Positions 10,691-21,312 of a stretch of 21,486 nt of DNA are shown here, piece after piece. The notes below the pieces were generated by a model. It was given only the letters and a program-made list of their open reading frames with translations, ran no database searches and was not told where the DNA came from. Within the stretch, counting starts at the first letter, position 1, and each line of letters begins with the position of its first letter. Where the stretch lies: contig JAOXNS010222118.1 of assembly GCA_028571305.1 (NCBI GenBank), forward strand, positions 1-21,486, given 5' to 3'. The stretch is from Magicicada cassinii (Eukaryota; Arthropoda; Insecta; Hemiptera; Cicadidae). The position numbers were made by a program, and so were the translations under genes.

Positions 10691-13459
10691 TAATAATCTA
10701 TAATAATTATGAGAAGTATACATAGACGTAACGAAAGAAACCCAGAATGTCACCATCGGATTAAATTGACTATTGAGAATCTGGCGCCTTCAAATGAGAA
10801 GTCTTTATTAAACTAACGTCTTGTCCAAGGTCTAAAAGATTTTTGAAATTGTCTGAAAAACTCCAAAACTTTTCTGCCAATCGTAGTGGGAAAGAATAAA
10901 CAGTAAATAAAAAGGTAAATAACAAGAAGAAGAAGAAAAACAACAACACAAATAGTAAAGTGGAAGAAGAAAAAATGAAAGTTAATTACCTTGGTTAATG
11001 TGTGACAGGAAGTAGTAATAATCAATTAAACAACAATGAATACAATTTTAAGATTCAGCCAATTATTACCAACGAAAGAACCTCCTTTAATTAATCTACA
11101 AATTTTATTTTATGAAATAATTTGTCTTAACAACGTAACCAAAAACCGTTACTTTAATATTAATGTAAGTTAAATTAAGAATTCTATTACAAAGCGTGCA
11201 GTGTTAAGCAAAATACAGGCGTAAATTTATAGGGGCAGTAAAGCTTTGGGATAAATAGACTATTAGACTATTAGAGTTTGCTTGTACTTTGATAATTAGC
11301 TGGTTGTATAGTAAAGTTGTGGTAGTGCCAGGGTTGCGGTTGCGGTGAGAGTATGTGGCATTGGTGTTTTCTAATGAACCTTACTTGTGAAGTTCTGTAA
11401 GCGCACATATAATTTATAAATTATATATTTTGGCCAGAAAGTTAACTTTAGGAGAAAAGAAAGCGTGAGGAAAAGGGGTGTGACAAAGAGAGAAGTTAGA
11501 AGACGACGTGTTATAGATATATTGGGATGTAATTTAGAGACACCATTGTTGTCTTTAAGATAGATTTCGTTGATCTAATTAAATTATAAGTTTTATAATC
11601 ACGGTTAGAATTCGTATTCTGAATTTATACATGTAGAATTCATTTCTTTAGGAATTCACGTTTCTGTTTTCATTTACACACACAACAATATTTAATTGTC
11701 TTAATCGGACGACGTCGCGTTTCTAAATTGAGACGAAGGTATTTAACACTTTGTCCTATTTGCTGCAAAAACTAATGTATTTGGCGGTTTTTATTGTCTA
11801 CGAAGAAGTTAGTTAAACTAAAATACGTACGTTTAAATACGTACATTACAATTACACTATCTCAGTAATAAAGTTAAAACTTCAAATAAAAACTTAATTA
11901 ACAGATACAGTTAACACTCGTAAACAGAGCCAGTCCTCCAGTTGTGCTTGCGTGTCGGATATTAACACATCACATTAAAAATTATTGTATATATAAAGCA
12001 GTGGCTATTCTTAGGTGTCTTTGAGTCAAATATGGAGCGTCCATTACTAAAAAATTTATTAATTTTGTGTAAACAATAAAGGTAATAAGAGTAAATAGTT
12101 GCTGAAGACCATTCTAAAAATTTTACAATTGTTTACTTAATTCATTATACTTATATTTTTAACGTGTGCTTATGAATATGAAAAAAGGCTACGCTCATCA
12201 ACATTCTCTTTCACTAAATTTGTCAACCAGGTTCAGAGTTTCTTAAAACAGTACTTCTACTACTAAATTGATAAAACGACCCAGTAAATTCCATTATCAA
12301 GTTCTAAAAAAAACGAAACAGTTGCTCAAAACCGTGTTTCAGTAAACAGTAAAGCTCGATGATTGAGTTATTTGTTTTAACTGTTCATACGTTTGAGACA
12401 GACGGGGGGCGAGTAACGTAGTAACTGCGTGTAGTTTCCCAAGATGTGTTTACGGAGACCGTAAATCGTCTGCTAATAGCATTCCGGTATATATTCACTT
12501 ATACTTCCTCTTACCTATTTTTTAATAGGACATTATTATTACGAGAAATGATATCTATTCCTTTTAGTCCATACGGGTGACATTTATCTTACAAGCTAAA
12601 ATGAGAGAAACACCGGACATTTTACTGATTTTACATGCATGATATATAAGGTCATTAGCACGTCCACAGGCAGGGTTAGCAATTAGAATTATTGTACCAT
12701 AATAAACACAAAAGATGTGGCAAAATCAAACACAAATAAAATATTTTAAATGTTGACTGTAAAGAACGCTCAGTCAATCCTTACGTCTGTGTGTGCAGAA
12801 CGCAGTATCCAACTGTTGAGTGTCGATTGAATCGGACTAAACGTATTCTTGTAGTATATAATATTTAATTACCTTTAAACATTGTGAAGTTCAGATTTTG
12901 TTGTTCCACATGTCTATAAAGGTATAGACGAACTCATTAAGTTGCCTATCACGTAAACAACAAAATAGTAATGATTGCTTTGGGAAACCGTGTGAAGGAA
13001 GAACACGGATTGGACAAAAATAAAAAAAAATAATTGATAAGAAAAAAGTTATTGCAGACGTTTTTAAATTTTAAATATGCTTCTGTCATGTAACTGTAAA
13101 TAAGATATACTTTGGAACACAGTTGACGATTAGCTGCAATGTTTACTCTCCTAAAAACCTATGCTCTTGAAGCAGACCATACTGTGTTTTTTAGGTAGCT
13201 GAAAGTCAGAATGTTGTTCTGGAATGTCAATAGTTTTTTTTTTAAAGTACCTATTTAATGTCATATATAGGTAAAATTTGAATAACGTAATTGTGTCATG
13301 TATAAGAATTTTTACTAAAATGCGAAAGTTTAAGTTATAATCTCATCAGTAATCTTGCTATAAATGTGCAGATGTCAGATTAGACAAAACATTTGTGATA
13401 CTGTGACACGGCATGTTGCTCTTAAAGAAATCGTCACATAACAGATTATATGATCTTTT
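10691..13459. other. Long AT-rich spacer with purine patches and hairpins
   Basis: No gene is supported. 10921-10978 is an AAG/AAC-rich purine tract on the plus strand, which explains the Phe/Leu-rich minus-strand frame there. A decamer AAATACGTAC is repeated at about 11824 and 11838. A GC-closed hairpin, TTTACGG-AGA-CCGTAAA, sits at 12449-12465 within a slightly GC-richer patch (12395-12480). Nothing else stands out. Confidence 0.55.
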
Positions 13460-13855
13460 ATGTATCGTACTGTAACGGCAACTGATTCTGAGGTCTTATC
13501 AACGTTGTCCAAAGTGTTTATAAGATGTTTGTTAACATTGACTTCTCAGAAGACTGTAAAACAGAAATATAAAATCGTTTTAGTTGCTGCAATTTTTAGT
13601 GATGAAAAAAATAAGACTCGCCAAAGTGACTTTCATTGTTACGGACATAGTATAAACGATAATTATGAACACTGTTGTTACAAAACAGAAAGTCTTTTGC
13701 AGTTCTCAAATTATTTTGTTCGCAAACTCAGCCGCAGACAAACCAAGCATAGTAAAACATTTATTACTTTTATTATTATTATGTATACAATAGAGATTGT
13801 AGTTTTTTCATTTGAATTTGAAACCATAAGGCCCAATCGCCAATACTTTTCCTAG
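13460..13855 (+). CDS. Hypothetical 131-codon open frame, unrecognised
   Basis: An ATG-started frame runs 131 codons to a TAG and is preceded in frame by a TGA at 13451, so it is self-contained. This is long for DNA of this composition. The product would be basic, with a Lys/Arg-rich segment at about residues 88-98 followed by one hydrophobic stretch at about 100-117 and a charged tail. I recognise no family or catalytic motif. The frame could be a chance opening, an exon, or a relic of a membrane protein. No promoter or neighbour supports it. Confidence 0.15.
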   Translation: MYRTVTATDSEVLSTLSKVFIRCLLTLTSQKTVKQKYKIVLVAAIFSDEKNKTRQSDFHCYGHSINDNYEHCCYKTESLLQFSNYFVRKLSRRQTKHSKTFITFIIIMYTIEIVVFSFEFETIRPNRQYFS

Positions 13856-14737
13856 CCACCATGTTAATGTGTGTTTCCGTTTTATATATTATAAGGGTAA
13901 TCTAATATTCTCGATAAACATACATCACTGATAAAAATATGTAATAGTTTTGCAAACGTAGTTTACAGACTTCTCAAAGGCAGTTCAAAATTTAGAAACG
14001 TAAATGACAGATTTAATTTTTTCAAGTTAATAATAATAGGCAATCAATTTTGTATTTTGAAGACATTCCTTATAATTTGCGGAACTTTGAATATTAACTT
14101 TCACAATTTAATAAGATTTTGACTTCCATTTTTTGTTTGTAGTTCCTGTAAGTTTCCACAAATTTCAGTGTAAAACTATATTTGGAGTTCGGTTAAATTT
14201 AAAATTTTTTTTAAATTTTAGGTAAACTTTTCGGTCTGCCGTTTCAAAGTTGAATTTCAAATCCTGAGCACTTGAATTTTGTTTATTTTATTATCCTGCG
14301 TATAATATTCCAATTGTTTAAAAAATTGTTGGACATTTTTTTGGGTCCGGTGTCCCAAAATTACCGGATATTTTCAATAATTCGGTATTTTCGTATTTTA
14401 GTAAAAACTTTATTCAATTTCATATCCCATAAAAATTGTTGTGTGTGTGTTTTTTTTAAATTCTGGCCTTTTACAATTACTCCCGTGCCCACTACTTTTG
14501 TGAAATATCAAAAGGAAAGAGTTTTTGAGCTGAAGGCATAAACGCCAACAACTACTAGGTCCTTTAATAGATTAATACTGAGGAAGTAAGGAAAAGACAC
14601 TGTAGGAGGAAGTCCTAGGTGGTAATACTTCCTGCAGATAAATTTTCTCAAACTAAAACTTTCGTAAATCACCCCATGTTACGGAGTAATATGGGGGGAC
14701 ATTACTTTCAAATTCTACAGATGTAGCGTATAGGTCA
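13856..14737. other. AT-rich spacer with low-complexity T runs
   Basis: The plus-strand frame at 14272-14541 (89 codons, Phe/Ile-rich) reflects T-rich composition and has no recognisable domain. An AT-only inverted repeat surrounds 14195-14221. Nothing further is supported. Confidence 0.5.
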
Positions 14738-14781
14738 AGATGTGATTTACTTACCCATACCCACTGCAGATGTGATTTTAC
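14738..14781. repeat. Short direct repeat AGATGTGATTT(T)AC
   Basis: AGATGTGATTTAC at 14738-14750 recurs as AGATGTGATTTTAC at 14768-14781, just left of the large foldback. It may be part of the same rearranged sequence. Confidence 0.6.
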
Positions 14782-14808
14782 AGACTGGGGGAGCGAATAT
14801 TTTTGTAT

Positions 14809-14915
14809 TTTAGGAAATAAATATGTCTGCAGCAATTTACTGACAAATAAAATAAATTATTTCATACTTTTTTTTATTTGTCAGTAAATTGCTGCAAACA
14901 TATTCATTTCCTAAA
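14809..14915. repeat. Foldback: 44-bp inverted repeat with 19-base loop
   Basis: The left arm 14809-14852 and the right arm 14872-14915 are reverse complements at 42 of 44 positions by eye, separated by a 19-base AT-rich loop. The arms include the shared core GCAATTTACTGACAAATAAA. Beyond the arms there is weaker, gapped similarity (GGGGA...ATATT on the left against the reversed 14916-14962), so the original repeat may have spanned about 14766-14962. No transposase, target-site duplication or known terminal motif is seen. It could be a small foldback or MITE-like element or an inverted duplication made at a replication slip. Confidence 0.85.
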
Positions 14916-14943
14916 ATAATCGCAATATTAAAATACTATCCCC

Positions 14944-14973
14944 TAACAATTTTACCATCATCGTCATCATCAT
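14944..14973. repeat. Short (ATC)-rich tract
   Basis: An imperfect ATC/GTC trinucleotide run lies just to the right of the foldback. Such tracts also end many non-LTR elements, but no LINE coding tail is visible beside this one. Confidence 0.6.
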
Positions 14974-15757
14974 TTTCTTCACCCTCGTCTTAGATATTGA
15001 CATGATTAGTAGTACTTGTTTGCGCAGTTATGCCTTAAAGTGTCCTCAGATATTAACTGGTTACTTCTATGACCAAAAATTGTCTTTTTCTAATGTACTG
15101 CGCTATCAGACTTACCATTTATACTGTCTACTATTAAGTAAATCGAATCTGGATAAGTTGAATACCGCATGTTACGGTTTCAATGCTGACATGCTAAGAT
15201 TGTAAAGTAAAAATAGATTCCCTGTTTTGTAGTTATTGGGCTAAACTAGCTTACTTTGTGCTCAAGAGATATTAAAAAAATTCTTTTTTGTTTTATGGGT
15301 AGATGTGTATTTTAAGCACTTTCTATAAAACGAGCGATGAGTACAGAAAAAGTCACACCCCGCTACAGACCTTCCAATTACGTAACTTCTAGTAGTCCCT
15401 TCCCTTCTCTTTAATTTCATAAGTGCCATTTTCGTCTTTCCTGCAACAATGTCAATCGTTTTTCGGACACTGTCTTAGACAAACACTGTTTGTTTTCTAT
15501 TCAGTTTGCATTTTGGGGAAGGTAAAGTTTGTATTGCCAACTGTGCCTCTAAACATACGTGAGATTCTTTGCATGCCTTACTATTATTATAGGCGTTACT
15601 AATAGTTTTATTGTGTTTTTGTGTCATAATTACACTATTTTTTATTATAAATTATGATTTAATCTCTGTAATCTGTACTTGACGGAAGTATTTTTAATTG
15701 TACAGTGAGTGTTCACTACAAGAATTAATGTAAATTTAAAAATTAATTAAAATTATT
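14974..15757. other. Spacer, no gene seen
   Basis: A 67-codon plus-strand frame at 15002-15205 has no recognisable content. The rest is AT-rich spacer. Confidence 0.5.
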
Positions 15758-15789
15758 AAATTACGTTTAATAGAAATTACGTTTAATGG
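15758..15789. repeat. Two-copy 16-bp tandem repeat
   Basis: AAATTACGTTTAATAG at 15758-15773 is followed directly by AAATTACGTTTAATGG at 15774-15789, a single mismatch apart. It looks like a recent replication-slippage duplication. Confidence 0.85.
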
Positions 15790-18007
15790 TATAAACGTGC
15801 ACACTGCACTGCTTGATACAAATACAACTTAACAAGAATATGGGAAGTAAATTTTATCTCATCGAGTACCAGTAATTACGTCACAGTTTTCCAAACCATT
15901 TTGAACCCTCAGTATGTGTGTACTACACACAATCGGCGTACAATCGTCACCAGATGTACAGGAAAAACATCTCCATAATTTAATTAGGACTTGAAAAAAG
16001 TTCAGCAGTGACTATGTTCTATACGTAAACTGAAAACTCGATTACTTCACGTTCTCTTGCTTTTAAAGATTTCGGCCTGGTACAAACTTTACAAAGAGTT
16101 AAAGCACACTTTTCATGGCATGATAAAATTTTATTCATCACTTCGAAATCGTCATTGATGCTCGGAATCCTATTTCAATAACAAATTCTTTATATAAGGC
16201 TGACTAACTCACTCATTTTAGATGAGATATTAATTCTCTTTTCTCCACATTTTTTTTATTTAAATAATGTATTTTTCGACGCATTGTTAAAATTCAATAT
16301 CAATCAAGATCGTAAGGTGAATTAATATAAAAGATTTAATCTTTTAAAGTCGGTAACAAAAATGTTCAAAATTTAAAGTAAAAATATTTATTTACCGCTT
16401 ATTAGTACATAAACATTAATACATACATTTTCCTTTAACAATTTATTAATCCATTAAAACTGTTCACAGTAAACAACAATAAACAAACAACTTACTGGGT
16501 TCCAATAATTAGCTACATACAACTAAACACTTAAAATTATCGTCACTTATAATCGTAGTACTGCATCCACACTATTAGAACAAATCCTATATTATAGTTA
16601 AACTGATTTGTACGAGTACAGTGAGATAAACCTAATCAATGACAATTTTGTGCAAAATTGTACAAAAAAATTATTTCTTATAATTCGTGTGGATTTTGCG
16701 TTACATTTGCTTCCACTTTAAGTAACTGACTAAACCTTGTACGATCAACTTACTTCTCTTAACGCTTTCGTCACACAATTTCGTGTTGTTATTTTGTTAC
16801 CTTTTAGATTTTAGTAACACACTTCTTTACCAGGATTCTTTCACTAGTTTTTGCATTTTCATATATTGCCAATACGTTCAGTGACATATTTTTACATATT
16901 TTCTGAACGTAAATATATTTTTTTTTGTTAATTCACAAACGCTAAACTAGTCAAAGTTTTGTTTCTATATAAACCAAATTATATTACAGACAACCATTTG
17001 GTAACCTGTTGGAAACAAGAATGATATTACAACTAAAAATCTTGAAACCGTTGTAGAGTTTTTAATTAATTAATGTTCTCAGTTTCAGTTACACCGCAAA
17101 CACAAACAAAGTTATAAAGTCATTTACAACCGACTATTATGAGAAATAAACTACAAATTATCCTCAGCCGAATGTTACGTATGTATGTAACAAATAAAGT
17201 ATCAAATTATTCAGTACACAATCAATATGGCGGAACCGGCTATAGCAGTACGTGTTATCCACACATCTCTTAAATACTACATAACTGAACTCTAAATACA
17301 GGCAATGTAGTTGTACATTTATGTACATAATAACAAAGGCACGATTTCATAAATTGCAATGTTTGTAATGACTAGAATAAAATAAAACGGACTAATTAAA
17401 GTATAACACTACTGATTCGGAACACGTAGTTTTATTGGTAAAAACTAAAAATTTTTACTTTATAGCCTGAACCAGTTTTCGCTTATTATAAGCTTTGTCA
17501 GAGGCTGCCACTAGGAGCGCTGTCCGGCCAGTTTGTATAATGGGTTTGAATAGTGCGTGCAGTGGTAATGTGTAGCAGCCTCAATTTGTATTCCAGTTAT
17601 GACTAACAATTCTTTATAACTCATACTTACACACCCAGTATACACATCCTTTTAATAATCATCATTTTAAAAAAAATATCTGTTCGTTCTTACACGCTTC
17701 ATTAACTAACTTCACATCAGAGATATTACTACTTTGCTATGGCTATCTGCCACAGTACCGTACACATGTCTTCCCTGTCTTTTCTCAATCATCTCTATTC
17801 TGTGTGGAATGTGCACACGATATTCCAGGAAATATACGACTTCAGTCCCCCAGCGGTTCCTCTATTGCGTGTTTGTTGATATACATCATATTTAAATTTC
17901 TAATATAAAATTTGTAGTTACAAAAAATAACAGTGTACATAATATTAGTACCAAATATAAAGTCGTAAACTTAATTATTATATTTAACTAAATGAAGTCT
18001 GCAGTAA
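15790..18007. other. Long AT-rich spacer with one GC-richer patch
   Basis: No gene is supported. A perfect 9-bp-arm hairpin (ACAATTTTG-TG-CAAAATTGT) sits at 16642-16661 and an 8-bp-arm one (AAAAGATT-T-AATCTTTT) at about 16331-16347. 17500-17575 is GC-richer and contains AGGAGCGCTGTCCGG, but no frame or repeat family is recognisable. There is no obvious polyadenylation hexamer for the receptor gene between 17700 and 18007 on the minus strand. Confidence 0.5.
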
Positions 18008-19132
18008 TTACCGTACCATAGCAAGCACACAGAGCCAAACAAGATTGAAAACAAAAGACAACACCGTCAAATCAACTTCAAAGTATCCAAAGACGACGTT
18101 GGTTTGAGTGCAACTATAGCGGAGATTCCAATTTTTTATATCGTTTTCAATATATTTCATCTTGCACTCATTGTATATACAGTCTATTGAACTGTGCATC
18201 TTACGAAGTTCGACAGGTATGCTAACAACTAAGAAAAATGGCAGTGCCTGCAAACTTATTGTGTTAGCGATAAATATAACAAATCGATGTTCTATGTCAT
18301 TAATAAACACCAATAAAATCATAGATGATATGGAGATAATTAGAAAAAGACGAAAACGAAAATGATAATAATAAAACTTGATGATGTGTGGACACGTTCC
18401 TGTAAGTATAAGGTAAATTAGATACAGATGATTAAATAAATACTCTTTTCTTGTTGGATTTATTCCTATGTAGTCAACGCATCTGCCTTCTGACCATGCT
18501 ACACCCTTCTGATAACAAACACGGTTTGGTGTCTCGTGCAGTAGCGTCAGTCTCTGCTTAGTAACGTACAAAGTTATAATTAGATAGCATTCGAAAACCA
18601 CACTCGAAGAACAAAAAGTAATCTTCGCTGTCTTATCGAGACTTGATTCAATTTGGAACCCTGAGTCTGTGCAGAAAGGAATGCAGCACTACTAAAAAGG
18701 TAGGCATTAAACAAGCGGAACAATATTGCCACAATTATATATAACGGACACGTTACGTGATGCTTTCCAAAGGGTATTTTAACACCTTTTTCTCTAAACA
18801 TTTGTCCACGTAATATAGATAGTTCAAAACACTTTCGGTTATATTTTCAGCTTTAAGATATTGAACACGGTAAAATGCAAACACCAGCATCGATACCGAG
18901 CCTGATATCAGAAATAGGACCGAAGTAAACGTAACTGGCATTGTACTCAGTGTGTTAGCTAAAGCAATCGTGATGATAGACAAAGTAAACACGAATATTA
19001 GTAGGCAATACAACTTTAATATTATTCGACGTATTTTATTGTCAGTTTCAACTGTGAAGTAACCGAGCACAGTGCAAAATACCGAAGCCGGGTACACTGT
19101 ACACTTAGAACCATTGTTCCTGGCTGTAGGCG
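18008..19132 (-). pseudogene. Gustatory-receptor-like gene, spread over three frames
   Basis: Insect gustatory receptors are seven-helix ligand-gated channels of the sensory neuron membrane, about 370-400 residues long. Here three overlapping minus-strand frames together span about that length. The first (19132-18753) has the VYPASVFCTVLGYF opening, like the short N-terminal motif of the family, then hydrophobic helices at about 19025-18957 and 18935-18864. The second (18801-18580) carries a helix at 18756-18694. The third (18688-18008, 226 codons) carries the remaining helices, a loop of about 40 residues, and the family-style end FGYFEVDLTVLSF before the last helix. The terminal TY-QF signature is not conserved. 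The first frame shift lies in an A run near 18785; the second lies between 18580 and 18688. No in-frame ATG opens the first frame; the nearest ATG (19114-19112) is in a different frame, though a short upstream exon is possible. The C-terminus has no introns. Identification rests on topology and motifs, not on a database match. Confidence 0.6.
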
Positions 19133-19408
19133 TTTAGCGATTGTCTCAACCGTAATCGAACTAATAAGGGAAACAAAGTGTGTTAGGTTTAGTATCAATT
19201 AAGCTTTCGTTTATATGTTACGTAACCTATTACTTACATAATGAGCAATTATCGAGTGCTGAGCAAATACAGTGTTCTATTGTTCATGTTGGATATCACT
19301 ATGTAGAATGTTTTGATCATTTTTGTTTGTACGAGTTACACAGTCTTTGTAATTCTTTTGTTTCCTACATGCTACACATAAGTGAAACATTAACGTGAAT
19401 TTTTACAC
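19133..19408. promoter_or_regulatory. Upstream flank of the receptor-like gene
   Basis: This is where a promoter of the minus-strand gene would lie. I see no convincing TATA box with initiator or other recognisable element. A 72-codon plus-strand frame at 19180-19398 has no recognisable content. Confidence 0.2.
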
Positions 19409-19497
19409 TTAAGCATACTGAAAGAATTACTGAAATTAATTTTAAAATATTTAAATAAATTTAAATATTTATGTTTACTCAGTAATTACTTGCTTAG
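19409..19497. repeat. Imperfect long palindrome
   Basis: The centre is a perfect 12-bp inverted repeat, AAATATTTAAAT at 19445-19456 and ATTTAAATATTT at 19459-19470. Moving outward, AATTACTGA (19425-19433) pairs with TCAGTAATT (19480-19488), and TTAAGCA (19409-19415) pairs with TGCTTAG (19491-19497), with small gaps between. The nested pairing suggests a decayed foldback of about 90 bases and not just AT-rich chance. No target-site duplication was identified. Confidence 0.6.
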
Positions 19498-19560
19498 GGA
19501 TAAGTGAGGTGAACAACTAAATTTTAATATAGCACCTTATTAGGAAAAGTGTTAAATTAA

Positions 19561-19842
19561 TTTTGCCATACACATTCTAACCCAGACTTCGTTTTCATCA
19601 TCAAAGACATAACTACTATTCAGTACCCTATCCTTACTTATGTTTCCTCTGATAAGAAGTTTGAAGAAACCTTGCTTCGTTTGAAAAATTTTGGTGTCAG
19701 TGTTACTGGCAATGCATTATGTAACAGACTTTAGCGGACTTCGGGATTAGACGATACGACTGTAGTCTTTTGGCTGATTAAAGATGATCCTCGGTATAGA
19801 TACTGCGTAGTTTGTTTTGCGTCACAGAATCTCTACACGTAA
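19561..19842 (+). pseudogene. Decayed coding-like stretch of unknown family
   Basis: One plus-strand frame holds 93 codons with a single internal stop (TAG at 19732-19734) between an upstream TAA (19558-19560) and a final TAA (19840-19842). About six stops would be expected in this much AT-rich DNA. The composition is protein-like: mixed charged and hydrophobic residues, for example KKFEETLLRLKNFGVSVTG before the stop and SGLDDTTVVFWLIKDDPRYR after it. No ATG lies in the open part, so it would be an internal exon or a pseudogene fragment. I do not recognise the family. Its neighbour is the receptor-like gene on the other strand, with no evident relation. Confidence 0.35.
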
Positions 19843-20090
19843 AGAAAAGCGCGACATGCACGAATAAATAACGGGCGAAGGACAAGACGTCGGCTCGGTG
19901 TTCATCCCTGCTGGAAACAGGGTTTCAAAGAAAGATCTTTCTAAACTGATTACCTAAAAAATAGGAACTGGCCAAAAAATGTCTTCACCTATTGCAAACG
20001 GGAAATTTGCAAAACCTGTCAACAAAATGGTAGTAAACAAAAATGAAGGGACAAACTCAAGACTTCACTAATCTCACATGACGGTGGTCA
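19843..20090 (+). other. Possible continuation of the decayed coding stretch
   Basis: After 19842 two plus-strand frames remain relatively open. The same frame as the preceding stretch gives about 33 Arg-rich codons, a stop, and then about 33 codons with a C-4-C-2-C cluster (YCKREICKTCQQ, around 20010-20045). A neighbouring frame gives VGSVFIPAGNRVSKKDLSKL around 19893-19952. G+C is higher than in the flanks. This fits a decaying gene or transposon remnant, but which frame is ancestral is unclear. Confidence 0.25.
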
Positions 20091-21312
20091 CGCAAGTACT
20101 CTTGCTGGTTGACAACTCGGTGACACCAATGGGAATACAACAAACGATACATAAGATATGCCAACACTATTAACTTATAGTTTTTATTATTTATTCGACT
20201 GCTGTTATAAACTAAAATTACACATAAATAAACACGTTAAACCGAACTTTTTGTAGTACCAGCTATATTACAGAAATGTCTTGTCAATTTTACTTTTTAT
20301 AAAATAAAGAGCTTCTCTTAATCAGGTTATATGTTATAAGTATGTTACATATTGTAACAAAAAGAATGTAGAGATATACATAAATCCTATCGCTGTCTCA
20401 ATTCATCTTTCACTCTGTCTTTCTGCGCATGATACATTCAGCCGGTATGCAATTGATATATATTTGTATATAATTGTATATACCGTTATGGCCAATTATA
20501 AATCGTGCCCTCCTTATATACCGTGCCCACAGCCAACTAATTCCTTGCATGTATTGAGTATATACAATAGTGTAAGCCCCATTATGAAACCTGGAGCACA
20601 TGTAACAAATTTTACGACACAGTGTAGTAACACAATAATGCGGAAATATGAGTGCTGTTGCACATTAGCAGGCGAGAACAACGCCCTGTGCATGGTGTTG
20701 CATCCTTAATTGCGTCCATCAATCTGCCCTCAAACTCCTGTCACTCGTCTGCATGAAAAATACAGTACCATTTAGCTAAAACGTGGCTGTTTTCTTAATT
20801 ATTTTCTATCCTACATCTTGAAATTCTTGCAGAACGTTCATGACTAATTTTATAATTTTTAATTTATATTCTTACCTTTAGCTTTTAATTTTTACAATTT
20901 CAATTAAAATATATACAGTTACTGTTTTCTGAGCCATGATTTGGTCTGCTTTGGTTCAGCTGTATCACTTTTTCATAATAATTCTTATTATTTCTAATTG
21001 TGCTGACCACTGAGTCTAGTCTAGTCATTACTGTAGCTTCACCTTCTTATAGACCTACTTTGTTATAGACCTTCGGTATACCGTACGGTAGGTAGCATGG
21101 ATTCGTCTTTTTAGGAAGAAGTTCTACTTTTGTTAATCACTCTTGATATAAAAGTAAATAAATCCGATTAAGTACTTCTTCAGTAGGACTAATTAGATAG
21201 ATTAACAAATTTTACAATTTAATGGATATTTTAAGAAAATATAAATTTTACGGTGGTGATAAGTTATATTTTGCTCATGTTGATTCACTACAACTAAGAA
21301 GACGGTCTATAC
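20091..21312. other. AT-rich spacer
   Basis: No gene or bounded element is supported. Overlapping frames on opposite strands at 20410-20709 have no recognisable domains. Confidence 0.5.

Noticed and set aside
10813-11025. A 70-codon minus-strand frame with a very hydrophobic middle, as in a small membrane protein
   Set aside because: The hydrophobic run is the translation of an AAG/AAC-rich purine tract on the other strand.
14653-14835. A 60-codon minus-strand frame overlapping the foldback
   Set aside because: No recognisable domain, and it overlaps the inverted repeat and the short direct repeats, so repeat structure explains it better.
20410-20709. Overlapping frames of 63 and 81 codons on opposite strands
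   Set aside because: Neither has a recognisable domain, and the sequence is rich in TATA-type repeats that avoid stops by chance.
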